In this document: one piece after another, positions 8,589 through 16,700 of the stretch
Layout of the letters: each line of letters starts with the position of its first letter
How positions within the stretch are numbered: position 1 is the first letter of the stretch
From: JBKCUK01 sp046318415
GTDB taxonomy: Bacteria > Pseudomonadota > Alphaproteobacteria > Caedimonadales > Caedimonadaceae
Assembly: GCA_046318415.1 (NCBI GenBank)
Contig: JBKCUK010000004.1
Coordinates: 124,001-188,000, forward strand
DNA length: 64,000 nt
Direction: 5' to 3'
Made by a program: the position numbers and the translations under genes
The notes under the pieces: model-generated
The model's database searches: none
Seen by the model: the letters and a program-made list of their open reading frames with translations, nothing else
Told to the model about the DNA's origin: nothing

Positions 8589-9194
8589 ATGGTGCCGCAA
8601 ACTCACATTGTGGGCCTCACTGGGGGGATAGGGGCTGGAAAATCGACACTGAGCCACTGGCTGAGGCGCCTTCGCATCCCGGTTTTTGACGCCGATCAAG
8701 TGGTTGAGGAAGCCTATGGTCGATCCGAAGTCCAGAAGCAGCTTAAGGGTCTTTTGCCCGATCATCTGATCATCACAAAAGACCATGTCCGCCAGGCTGT
8801 GCGGCAAAAACCTCATCTTTTAAGGGTTTTAGAAGCCCTCTTTCACCCTTTAGTTCGCATTGAAGCCCTAGCATTTATTGAGCAACAGCAGCAATGGAAA
8901 TCACCTTATGTCGTCCTGGATATTCCTTTGCTTTTTGAGGCTCAAATGGATGAACTATGCCACACGACGGTGGTGGTGGAAGCCCCCCATGCTGTGCGCC
9001 ATGCCCGCCTTCAAAATCGTGGTGCAGGAACGCAAGATTTGGCCGAAGTCTTTTACCAACGTCAATTGAAAGACCATGAGCGTGGAAAAAAAGCGGATTA
9101 TACCATTGTCAACGATGGCCATAAGCGCCATACCTTACGTCAGTTAATGTTGATCCTCAAAGACCTTCACCGGAGAAACCCTGGACATGCGTGA
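8589..9194 (+). CDS. coaE: Dephospho-CoA kinase
   Basis: Phosphorylates dephospho-CoA, the last step of coenzyme A synthesis. The P-loop GLTGGIGAGKST is at the N-terminus, followed by DADQVVEEAY, and VVLDIPLLFEAQMD carries the family's second hallmark. The ATG at 8589 gives 201 residues, the normal size. The frame stays open to a TTG at 8532, but that extension would be read through a DnaA box and is not used. It overlaps dnaQ by 8 bp. Confidence 0.95.
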   Translation: MVPQTHIVGLTGGIGAGKSTLSHWLRRLRIPVFDADQVVEEAYGRSEVQKQLKGLLPDHLIITKDHVRQAVRQKPHLLRVLEALFHPLVRIEALAFIEQQQQWKSPYVVLDIPLLFEAQMDELCHTTVVVEAPHAVRHARLQNRGAGTQDLAEVFYQRQLKDHERGKKADYTIVNDGHKRHTLRQLMLILKDLHRRNPGHA

Positions 9195-9915
9195 GATTGT
9201 CTTAGATACGGAAACCACAGGACTGGACCCCAAAGATGGTCACCGCATTGTTGAAATTGGCTGCGTCGAACTCATGCACCATGTGCCCACAGGACGAACC
9301 TACCAATGCTATATCAATCCCCTGCGTCCCATGAGCCCCGGGGCCCTTCAGGTCACAGGATTGACCGATGATTTCCTCAAAGACTTTCCCACCTTTGATG
9401 CCGTTGTCCAGGACTTCTTGGCCTTTATTGGAGAGGATCCCCTGGTCATCCACAACGCCCGCTTTGATATGAAATTCTTAAATGCAGAATTGGGACTATT
9501 AGGTTTCCCTGCCTTAACGTTTGATCGGGTGGTGGACACCCTTGAAATGGCCCGTCGTCTTTTTCCTGGATCCCCAGGAAGTCTTGATGCCCTATGTCGA
9601 CGCTTTGGTGTGGATAACTCGAATCGTACCAAACACGGCGCCCTTTTAGACTCGGAATTGTTGGCTGAGGTTTATATCGAGCTGAAGGGGGGACGTCAGC
9701 CGCAGCTCCTTCAGATGACCGCTGCCAAAGGGATTTCAGAAACCAGCAAAAGTATCATTTTGGAAGAGAAAGTCGAGAAAGGGAATATCAGGCCCGCCCG
9801 GAACTTTGCGCCCAGTGCGGATGAAGTGGAGCGCCATCAGGCGCTCCTCATGAGCCTTAAGAATCCGCTTTGGCTGCAGCTTGTTCCTGCTGAGCCTGCT
9901 GGACATGACGCTTAA
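9187..9915 (+). CDS. dnaQ: DNA polymerase III epsilon subunit (3'-5' exonuclease)
   Basis: Proofreading exonuclease of the replicative polymerase. Exo motifs are visible: ExoI LDTETTGLDP (acidic D and E), ExoII HNARFDMKFLN, and ExoIII with the HxxxxxD-type HGALLDSELLAEVY. The 242 residues fit the family, with a C-terminal tail for alpha-subunit binding. The start overlaps coaE. The last 59 bp lie on top of the 3' end of secB on the other strand. Confidence 0.96.
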   Translation: MREIVLDTETTGLDPKDGHRIVEIGCVELMHHVPTGRTYQCYINPLRPMSPGALQVTGLTDDFLKDFPTFDAVVQDFLAFIGEDPLVIHNARFDMKFLNAELGLLGFPALTFDRVVDTLEMARRLFPGSPGSLDALCRRFGVDNSNRTKHGALLDSELLAEVYIELKGGRQPQLLQMTAAKGISETSKSIILEEKVEKGNIRPARNFAPSADEVERHQALLMSLKNPLWLQLVPAEPAGHDA

Positions 9916-10366
9916 ACAGCTCAACAAAGTCAACAGGGGCTAAGGATAAGGCTGGATAGCCGCCTTCGCGTGTGGTCTGGGCGATAATGGCGCGGGCATA
10001 GGGGAACAACATGCGGGGGCACTCGATCATCAGCACGGGTGTCAGCATATCTTCAGAGACATTATTCAGGGAAAAAACACCGGCGTAATCAAGTTCAGTG
10101 ACAAACAGCACTTCTTCATCGCGCTTGGCATCAACCTTCACCTTGAGTGTCACTTCATAGGCATTGTCCCCAATCCGATCTGCTCCTACATCGATCCCAA
10201 GGGATAACTCGGGTTGCGCGCCGCCATCTTGCAGGGCTTTGAGAGGGTTTGGATTCTCAAAAGAGAGATCCTTGATATATTGGGCATGCACCACAAGCGG
10301 GGGTAGATCCTGATTGGAACCCTCATTCATGGACGCATTTGTGTCGGCGCCATTCGCTTTTGACAT
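9857..10366 (-). CDS. secB: Protein-export chaperone SecB
   Basis: Tetrameric cytoplasmic chaperone that keeps pre-proteins unfolded for SecA. The 169 residues contain the family stretches VHAQYIKDLSFENPNP and CPRMLFPYARAIIAQTTREGGYPALSLAPVDFVELF, and end in a Gln/Ala-rich tail. Position next to dnaQ is conserved in alphaproteobacteria. The tail-to-tail overlap with dnaQ covers about the last 19 codons of SecB. Presence of SecB fits the many exported proteins in this window. Confidence 0.96.
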   Translation of the reverse strand: MSKANGADTNASMNEGSNQDLPPLVVHAQYIKDLSFENPNPLKALQDGGAQPELSLGIDVGADRIGDNAYEVTLKVKVDAKRDEEVLFVTELDYAGVFSLNNVSEDMLTPVLMIECPRMLFPYARAIIAQTTREGGYPALSLAPVDFVELFKRHVQQAQQEQAAAKADS

Positions 10367-10455
10367 TTAGATCTCCTTTTATGTCGTGTTAAAATAACCG
10401 ATGCAAGACAGTATCATGACCTTTAGTCTCAATCCAAGGGGGGAGAAAAAAACCA

Positions 10456-11091
10456 ATGGGCCCGCTTATTGAAATTCTTTTTTGGGCCATTGTTGCGGCC
10501 TTCGTTTTATGGCGCTTGTATTCGGTCTTGGGCGAAAAGACCGGACACTTCATGGAAAGACCCGATCCATCCTATGAAGAGGATGAAGAGCCCCACGTGG
10601 TGCGTGCAACGCCCAAAAATACCGAAGATCAGCTCGATCCCAGAACTAAAGAAGTTGTGGATGTCCTCAAGTCCGCTGATCCCAGTTTTGATTTAACAGA
10701 GTTTTGCGACGGTGCTGCTGCCGCCTTTGAGATGATTGTTCATGCGGTGGCAAAAGAGGATTTTGATACCCTCAAACACCTTCTCTCCCCTGCCCTTTAT
10801 GAGGAATTTGCCGAGGACATTCGGCAGCGTCAGCAACGGCGGGAAAGCCTAGAGGTCATTCTTGTCCGCCTTGAGCCCCTCGAAATGCTCAGCGCCAGCA
10901 TGAAAGGAGCTGTGGCTAAGATTCAGGTCAAAATCACCAGCGAGCAAATCCATCTTCTGCGCAATGAACAGGGGCAAGTGATTGAAGGCGATAGCCAGCA
11001 GTCGCTTCAGGTTGAGGATCTTTGGACCTTTGAGCGGGACACAAGGTCTTCGGATCCAAATTGGAGATTGGTTGAGGCCGAAAGCGCATGA
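10456..11091 (+). CDS. Tim44-domain membrane-anchored protein
   Basis: Homologue of the mitochondrial import motor scaffold Tim44, common next to secB in alphaproteobacteria. A single N-terminal membrane helix (about residues 3-20) is followed by an acidic linker and a Tim44-like NTF2-fold domain from about residue 75 (FDLTEFCDGAAAAFEMIVHA) to the end (LWTFERD, NWRLVEA). It faces divergently from secB and overlaps the Smr gene by 4 bp. Its molecular role in bacteria is not settled; an envelope function is inferred from the anchor. Confidence 0.88.
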   Translation: MGPLIEILFWAIVAAFVLWRLYSVLGEKTGHFMERPDPSYEEDEEPHVVRATPKNTEDQLDPRTKEVVDVLKSADPSFDLTEFCDGAAAAFEMIVHAVAKEDFDTLKHLLSPALYEEFAEDIRQRQQRRESLEVILVRLEPLEMLSASMKGAVAKIQVKITSEQIHLLRNEQGQVIEGDSQQSLQVEDLWTFERDTRSSDPNWRLVEAESA

Positions 11092-11609
11092 CCGCATCCC
11101 ATGATGATGATGCTTGGGGGGCTTACAAAAAGGCCGTAAAGCCCCTGACCCCAAAAGCACTCCGTGTCCGTTTGACCCCGTCCAAGCCTAAAAATCCCCG
11201 ACCGCCCATCAAGGCCGACGAGATGGTGGTGATGCCACCAGACCCCCGTCCCCTGGATGTCCAGCACATCAGTCGCAAGGAACGCCGTCGCCTGGATCCA
11301 GAAGCAATACTGGATCTTCATGGGATGACCCAAGAACAGGCATGGCAAGCCCTGGACCGGTTCTTGAAGCGCTGCGCCCTTCAGGGTTATCGGTGCGTTT
11401 TGGTCATTACGGGAAAGGCCCGCGACACATCAACAGAGGCCCATCCAGATCCAGGACATCACGGCCGTGGTGTGCTGCGTCGACAGGTTCCCCAGTGGCT
11501 GGCCCAGCCCGAGATGCGCGCCGTGGTGGCGTCTTATGTTACGGCTAGCCTGCGCCATGGCGGAACAGGGGCCTATTATATCTTTTTGAAACAAACTTTT
11601 TTAGGCTGA
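11088..11609 (+). CDS. Smr-domain protein
   Basis: The C-terminal half is a Smr (MutS2-type) domain, found in nucleases and RNA-binding proteins: LDLHGMTQEQAWQALDRFL, then GRGVLRRQVPQWL and HGGTGAYYIFLK. The N-terminal 65 residues are basic and proline-rich, probably disordered. It starts inside the stop of the Tim44 gene (ATGA). In many relatives an mltA gene lies between these two; it is absent here. Substrate is unknown; nuclease activity is inferred from the family only. Confidence 0.88.
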   Translation: MTASHDDDAWGAYKKAVKPLTPKALRVRLTPSKPKNPRPPIKADEMVVMPPDPRPLDVQHISRKERRRLDPEAILDLHGMTQEQAWQALDRFLKRCALQGYRCVLVITGKARDTSTEAHPDPGHHGRGVLRRQVPQWLAQPEMRAVVASYVTASLRHGGTGAYYIFLKQTFLG

Positions 11610-11646
11610 AGGGTGCAGATTCTCCGAAGGTGCGCCCTCCCCTTCC

Positions 11647-12012
11647 CTAGCGCGGGCTTAGCATGGGCCCCAGCGGTTTTCCGCCGAGAATATGCACATG
11701 AAAATGGGGGACCTCTTGTCCACCATTGAGGCCATGGTTACTGATCAACCGATACCCTCCTCCCTCCGTCAAGCCCAACTGGTCGACCACAAGCGCAACG
11801 GCCCGACTAAAGTGGCTTAATTCATCATTTGAGGCCTTTGCATAGAAATCCCGGGCGTCGGTATACGCTCCTTTGGGGATCACCAAGACATGAACGGGGG
11901 CTTGGGGATGGATATCGTGAAAAGCCAGAGCATAATCATCCTCATAAATCGCCTTGCAAGGGATTTCTTGGCGCAATATTTTCGCAAAAATATTTGAGGG
12001 GTCGTAGCTCAC
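11647..12012 (-). CDS. HIT-family nucleotide hydrolase/transferase (HINT-like)
   Basis: Small (121-residue) purine-nucleotide phosphoramidase-type protein. The histidine triad HFHVHILGG and the preceding HVLVIPKG and GYRLISNHGLNGGQEVPH segments are typical of HINT. The frame runs further to 12168, but the GTG at 12012 with a GGAG eight bases upstream gives the family's usual N-terminus (DPSNIFAKILRQEIP), so the longer reading, which overlaps hslV, is rejected. It converges on the Smr gene and diverges from hslV. Confidence 0.93.
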   Translation of the reverse strand: MSYDPSNIFAKILRQEIPCKAIYEDDYALAFHDIHPQAPVHVLVIPKGAYTDARDFYAKASNDELSHFSRAVALVVDQLGLTEGGGYRLISNHGLNGGQEVPHFHVHILGGKPLGPMLSPR

Positions 12013-12093
12013 GGCATTTCTCCAGTTTTTTATGACTTTTTCGCAAAATTGCGATAGCGTAGGCACGTTAAGACTAAAGCTCAGGATCTCTAA

Positions 12094-12639
12094 ATGCAAG
12101 AATGGCATGGAACCACAATTCTCTGTGTGCGCAACAAGACGCATGTGGTGATCGCCGGGGATGGCCAAGTCACCATGGGAAACATTCAGTTGAAATCCAA
12201 TGCCCGTAAAGTGCGGCGTTTAGGCAACGGCCAAGTCGTTGCGGGTTTTGCGGGCGCCACGGCGGATGCCTTTGCCTTGTTCGAGCGCCTTGAAGCAAAA
12301 CTGGAGCAATATCCAACCCAGCTCCAGCGCGCCTGTGTCGAGCTTGCCAAAGACTGGCGCACAGATAAATACCTACGTCGCCTGGAGGCGATGATGGCCG
12401 TGAGCGACGTTACCACGTCCCTCATCCTCACCGGTACGGGCGATGTTCTTGAACCGGAAGATGGTCTTATTGGTATCGGCTCTGGCGGCGCCTATGCCCT
12501 TTCCGCCGCCCGTGCGCTTATTGACATCCCAAATCTTCAAGCTATTGATATTGCGCAAAAAGCCATGAAAGTGGCGGGCGATTTGTGTGTCTATACCAAC
12601 CATAACGTGATCTATGAAATTCTTGAGATACCATCATGA
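12094..12639 (+). CDS. hslV: ATP-dependent protease subunit HslV (ClpQ)
   Basis: Peptidase ring of the HslUV protease, a proteasome-beta-type Ntn hydrolase. The sequence begins [12 protein letters not shown]; a short propeptide precedes the catalytic N-terminal threonine of the TTIL motif, as in other alphaproteobacteria. GDGQVTMGN and [16 protein letters not shown] are family blocks. The 181 residues are standard. It overlaps hslU by 4 bp. Confidence 0.97.
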   Translation: MQEWHGTTILCVRNKTHVVIAGDGQVTMGNIQLKSNARKVRRLGNGQVVAGFAGATADAFALFERLEAKLEQYPTQLQRACVELAKDWRTDKYLRRLEAMMAVSDVTTSLILTGTGDVLEPEDGLIGIGSGGAYALSAARALIDIPNLQAIDIAQKAMKVAGDLCVYTNHNVIYEILEIPS

Positions 12640-13952
12640 ATCAGGCCTTTACCCCCCGAGAAATCGTTTCTGAGCTGGATCGTTATATTATCGGCCAAAA
12701 TGACGCCAAGCGCGCCGTGGCCGTCGCCCTTCGTAACCGTTGGCGACGCCTGCAAGTGGCCGAACCGCTGCGTCATGAAATTCTGCCCAAAAATATCCTG
12801 ATGATTGGCCCCACCGGTGTCGGTAAGACCGAGATCGCAAGACGTCTGGCGCGATTGGCCAACGCGCCCTTTATTAAGGTCGAGGCCACAAAGTTTACCG
12901 AAGTGGGCTATGTGGGGCGCGATGTGGAACAAATCATTCGCGACTTGGTTGAAATTGCCATCAGCGCCGAGCGTGAACGTCATCGCCAAGAAGTGCGTAC
13001 CAAAGCCATGGCCAAAGCGGAAGAACGGGTTCTCACCGCCCTTGTCGGTGAGCATGCCAGCGAAGAGACCCGTGAGAAGTTCCGGGTGATGTTGGTCAAA
13101 GGGGACTTGGACACCCGCGAGATTGAGATCGAGGTGTTGGATCAAAGCAATCCCACCATGCCGACCTTTGATGTTCCGGGGATGCCGGGGGCGCAAATGG
13201 GGATGATTAATCTCGGCGATATCTTCGGCAAGGCTTTGGGTTCACGCACCAAAACCCGTCATCTTCCCGTGGCCGAAGCCCTACGGTTGCTTGCGGATGA
13301 AGAGGCGGACAAGCTGATTGATCAAGAAAAAACCGTTCAAGAAGCCATCGCATCAGTTGAAGAAAATGGCATTATTTTCATCGATGAAGTGGATAAGATT
13401 TGTGCACGCTCTGACTACCGCAGCGGTGGTGATGTCAGCCGCGAAGGCGTGCAGCGCGATCTTCTGCCGCTCATTGAAGGCACCGTCGTTACCACCAAAT
13501 ATGGCACGGTGAAGACTGATCATATTCTGTTCATTGCCTCTGGCGCGTTTCACATTGCCAAACCCTCGGATTTGCTGCCTGAATTGCAGGGACGTCTTCC
13601 CATCCGTGTGGAGCTTAAACCGCTCCGTCACCAGGATTTTGTCCGCATTCTGACCGAGCCTGAATCCAGCCTCATCAAGCAATATCAAGCGCTGATGCAA
13701 ACCGAAGGCGTAACCCTGATATTTGATCCAGAAGCCATTGAAGAAATTGCTTTGATCGCCGCGGAGATCAATCAGAATGTGGAAAACATCGGTGCAAGGC
13801 GCCTCCACACCGTCTTGGAAAAACTTCTGGAAGATCTGAGCTTTAGCGCACCCGATCGGGGAGGGGAGACCCTCACCATGACCCGGGAGATGGTGCGCAC
13901 CTCCCTTTCAGATTTGGCGCAAAATACCGATTTATCTCGCTTTATTTTGTAA
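12636..13952 (+). CDS. hslU: ATPase subunit HslU (ClpY) of HslUV protease
   Basis: AAA+ unfoldase that feeds HslV. The 438 residues show the N-terminal [16 protein letters not shown] segment, Walker A GPTGVGKT, the [16 protein letters not shown] pore-loop region, the intermediate domain, Walker [11 protein letters not shown] and sensor/arginine regions, ending in the conserved DLSRFIL, the tail that docks into HslV. Overlap with hslV by 4 bp indicates a coupled operon. Confidence 0.98.
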   Translation: MNQAFTPREIVSELDRYIIGQNDAKRAVAVALRNRWRRLQVAEPLRHEILPKNILMIGPTGVGKTEIARRLARLANAPFIKVEATKFTEVGYVGRDVEQIIRDLVEIAISAERERHRQEVRTKAMAKAEERVLTALVGEHASEETREKFRVMLVKGDLDTREIEIEVLDQSNPTMPTFDVPGMPGAQMGMINLGDIFGKALGSRTKTRHLPVAEALRLLADEEADKLIDQEKTVQEAIASVEENGIIFIDEVDKICARSDYRSGGDVSREGVQRDLLPLIEGTVVTTKYGTVKTDHILFIASGAFHIAKPSDLLPELQGRLPIRVELKPLRHQDFVRILTEPESSLIKQYQALMQTEGVTLIFDPEAIEEIALIAAEINQNVENIGARRLHTVLEKLLEDLSFSAPDRGGETLTMTREMVRTSLSDLAQNTDLSRFIL

Positions 13953-13964
13953 TTGGTCGCCGTG

Positions 13965-13989
13965 CCCAGGGGGGAAATATCCCTCCTGG
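13965..13989. terminator. Weak hairpin between convergent hslU and umuD
   Basis: Arms CCAGGGGGG-like and CCCTCCTGG pair with one mismatch across a short loop just after hslU. There is no T run directly after it, so a Rho-independent role is doubtful. Confidence 0.3.
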
Positions 13990-14008
13990 ACCAGCGTTCT
14001 TTGCAAGG

Positions 14009-14575
14009 CTAGACCGAGTGAATCACGTGGCAAACCACGCCCCAAATCATAAAGTCTGATCCTTCTGGGACCACAATATCTTGATAGGCGCGGTTTTCTG
14101 GGCGCAGGATCACTTGCCCATTTTTATGAATCAAGCGTTTGACGGTCAGTTCGCCATCCAACACCGCAACGACCACTCGATTGGGGCCGGCATCCACACT
14201 GCGGTCCACCACCAATAAATCACCCGGGTGAATGCCAGCCTCAATCATGGAATCGCCGGTCACACGAATCAGAAAGGTGGCCTCAGGCCGTCGCACGAGA
14301 TAATCATTAAGGTCAAGACGCCCTTCCATGTGATCATCGGCAGGCGAGGGCATGCCGGCTGCCACCCGCGAGCTGTAAAGGGGCAGCAACATCTTTTGCA
14401 AGTTTTCCAAAGAGAGAATCGAGTCAATACCAGGCGCTTGATCAAAAGAATCTCGTAACCATGATTTGAGGGTTTCGGCTTTACTTTCCGGAACGCGCAT
14501 TACAATCGTTTTCTCGCCATAGGGGCCGGTACCGGGCTTGCGGCCTGCACCGATGCGTTTCCCACCACGTGTCAT
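14009..14575 (-). CDS. umuD: UmuD-like autoproteolytic S24 protein (Pol V subunit)
   Basis: Likely RecA-triggered self-cleaving partner of translesion polymerase V. The 188 residues have a basic N-terminal segment (GGKRIGAGRKPGTG) seen in many UmuD relatives, a cleavage site A73-G74, the catalytic serine S109 in TGDSM and lysine K146 in TVKRL. The ATG at 14575 has AAAGGA at proper spacing; the frame is open to 14656 but that part would span a shared upstream motif. The umuC gene lies 2.1 kb away on the other strand. A LexA-like repressor role is an alternative. Confidence 0.88.
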   Translation of the reverse strand: MTRGGKRIGAGRKPGTGPYGEKTIVMRVPESKAETLKSWLRDSFDQAPGIDSILSLENLQKMLLPLYSSRVAAGMPSPADDHMEGRLDLNDYLVRRPEATFLIRVTGDSMIEAGIHPGDLLVVDRSVDAGPNRVVVAVLDGELTVKRLIHKNGQVILRPENRAYQDIVVPEGSDFMIWGVVCHVIHSV

Positions 14576-14610
14576 GGTTCTGGATCCTTTTCTCTTTGTA
14601 TCTCTTGGTT

Positions 14611-14633
14611 TTATAACTGTTACATTAATCATT
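14611..14633. promoter_or_regulatory. Candidate operator upstream of umuD
   Basis: The sequence ATAACTGTTACATTAATCATT region matches, with few differences, the motif upstream of umuC (16649-16670). It lies 36-58 bp before the umuD ATG, where a repressor would cover the promoter. A shared damage-response operator is inferred. Confidence 0.5.
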
Positions 14634-14774
14634 ACTCGGTTTCGTCGTCGGATCAAGAGATCTGTTTGAAGAATCTTTTAAAGCTTTGATCCCTTCCGTC
14701 GCTTTTCCTTGACATGGAGTGCATATTTCATTTAGCGAGAGAAAACGGGAAGGGGAGGGGAAGGGAAGCACACC

Positions 14775-16418
14775 ATGGGGTATCGCATTCTGTTTTTTGG
14801 GGCGCTCACATTATGGCTTGGCCTTTCTATAGCCTGGTGTTCCCCGCGGCCGTCGCTGACCCTTTACTATGACGCGTCGTCCGAAGATGAGGAGGAAAGG
14901 CCCCGCAAAAGAAGTCTTGCAAGTTTTTCCCAAGAGAACACGACCCCTTCCTTAGGGATGAACGGGGCTGGGTATACGCCCACCAGCATCTCGAGTGCTG
15001 TTCCAGACGACATTTTGAAGTTAATCCTGAGCTTTGTGGATCAAAACACGTTTTTTTCCATGGGGTGTTGGAGTAAGTCCTGCCAAAATTTGCAATCTTC
15101 CTGTGCCCTTTTGCGCACGTTAGATGTCCCTTGTATGGTCAAGACAAATCCTACCAGGATGGCGGATGGAAGCATGAAGCTCATCCGCCAACCCAGCCTT
15201 CCGCAACGTATTGCCAACGTCGAGGCTAAAAATCTCTTTTTTCAGGGGATCACGTTTTCTTGCCAAGATTTGGGCCTTTTCTTTGACGAGGAGGTGACCG
15301 ACCTCCCCGCTTTTGCGGTGCCCTACATAAAGAAGAATCCTTTTTTGCAGAAGATGATTTTCGTGGGGCGACCCTTTTATGGAATCGATGATCCCTTTCA
15401 CCCTGTTCCTTTCTTTCCAGAAGCCTATAGAGGGGGCGTTTTAGATCTGTTGGCAGAGTGTGGGTCTGCCACGCTTCAAGACTTAAGCCTTGGAACTCAA
15501 ACTGAACCTTTTCCAATGGACGGAATCGCCCATTGGGAGTCTCTGCGCCATGCGCTCGCCGATCTCGAGGCCCGTTTTCCGCATCTGCAAAGTCTCTCTC
15601 TCTATCTTTTGCCCAAAACCTTGTCACCGGATGTACCTGTTCTTGATTTAAAAGTTTTTCTAGCGCCGTTACGGAGCAGCAAAATCCAGCTCACTTTTGG
15701 CCTTACCTTCGAGCCCCGCCCTGGTTTTGGCTTTAACTTTGCGTTTCAAACCCTGTTGATCCAGCAACTGCGAGATTGCTTATCGCACATCCAATTTCAC
15801 GGTTTGCATCTGCGGCTTCGCCCCTGGGATCAGGATTTAGAGGCGGATATCCCTTTATTCTTTCAGGGCTTAGCAGGTCAACGCAACCTTCGCGCCCTTA
15901 GCTTTGTGATGATGAAGCGCGATGTTGCACTCACGCCCCCCCTGGCGCCGTTACTCCACGCGTTAATCCAGTGTCAAAACCTTACTTACCTGAGGGTATC
16001 CCTGGGGTGGTTGTTAAAGGAAGTGCGCCCTGAGGAGGCCAGAAATTTCTGCTCAGCCCTCACACACAGTGCCCTTCGCACCCTTGAGATCACTGATGAT
16101 CTGCCTCCCCACCAATTGGCCGTTTTGGGGAGAACATTGCTGCCTTTTTTAAACGAAACAAGGCACGTCATTTCTTATATGGCGCAGGGACAAAACATGG
16201 CAGTAGTGGAGCCTACGTTAAGACTGCTGGATGCGGTCCGCACCTATGGTCTGGATTCTTCTGTCTTGTTTCAATCTGGATGGGGGCACAGCGCCTCGGA
16301 TGCTCTTCATGATTTGGCCATGAGGTGGGGTGGGTTATTTCAAGGGACCTATCAAAAAGAAAACCATATCCCCCAAGCTGCGCTTTTTATCCGTTCTTCG
16401 CGATCCTCCGGCGTCTAG
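14775..16418 (+). CDS. Exported F-box/LRR-like protein, putative host-directed effector
   Basis: The 547 residues begin with a signal-like hydrophobic segment (about 4-20), then an acidic/basic linker (EDEEERPRKR, 37-46). Residues about 74-115 read as an F-box: VPDDILKLILSFVDQNTFFSMGC followed by WSKSCQNL. Downstream are leucine-rich-repeat-like strands, such as LQSLSLYLLP, LRALSFVMM, LTYLRVSL and LRTLEI. Eukaryotic F-box proteins bind Skp1 in SCF ubiquitin ligases, and some amoeba-associated bacteria export such proteins. It sits between divergent umuD and umuC, behind a purine-rich ribosome site. The export route and a host role are inferred. Confidence 0.65.
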   Translation: MGYRILFFGALTLWLGLSIAWCSPRPSLTLYYDASSEDEEERPRKRSLASFSQENTTPSLGMNGAGYTPTSISSAVPDDILKLILSFVDQNTFFSMGCWSKSCQNLQSSCALLRTLDVPCMVKTNPTRMADGSMKLIRQPSLPQRIANVEAKNLFFQGITFSCQDLGLFFDEEVTDLPAFAVPYIKKNPFLQKMIFVGRPFYGIDDPFHPVPFFPEAYRGGVLDLLAECGSATLQDLSLGTQTEPFPMDGIAHWESLRHALADLEARFPHLQSLSLYLLPKTLSPDVPVLDLKVFLAPLRSSKIQLTFGLTFEPRPGFGFNFAFQTLLIQQLRDCLSHIQFHGLHLRLRPWDQDLEADIPLFFQGLAGQRNLRALSFVMMKRDVALTPPLAPLLHALIQCQNLTYLRVSLGWLLKEVRPEEARNFCSALTHSALRTLEITDDLPPHQLAVLGRTLLPFLNETRHVISYMAQGQNMAVVEPTLRLLDAVRTYGLDSSVLFQSGWGHSASDALHDLAMRWGGLFQGTYQKENHIPQAALFIRSSRSSGV

Positions 16419-16648
16419 TGGGTGACATGTATGGGCTGCCGTGCTTTGTGATTCCTCTCCAGAGCGCCCGCGTTTTCTCTCCCCACAAGATTGTGTTGCA
16501 ACAGAATTACCATCTTGCAACCCACACATGGATTGCGCTCAAGAAACCGAAAACGCTTCGACTTTCTCTCGAACTCGAACCCAGTGTATCTTTTTAAAGT
16601 AAAATCATAGCCTTATACAGTGCCCATCGGGCATTCTTGATTCCAGAA

Positions 16649-16670
16649 TGAATAATTGTTACATTATTCA
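16649..16670. promoter_or_regulatory. Inverted-repeat operator upstream of umuC
   Basis: Arms TGAATAAT and ATTATTCA are perfect inverted repeats around TGTTAC, 31-52 bp before the umuC start. The core TGTTACATTA recurs upstream of umuD. It does not match the GTTC-N7-GTTC SOS box known in many alphaproteobacteria. Confidence 0.55.
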
Positions 16671-16700
16671 TTGTGAGCTAAAATTCAGAGGTTATGTGCC

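Noticed and set aside
12612..13196. Long antisense frame over hslU
   Set aside because: It lies opposite a fully conserved gene; no family recognised and no ribosome site.
16325..16597. 90-codon frame at the end of the F-box gene
   Set aside because: Overlaps the F-box gene out of frame and lacks a ribosome site.
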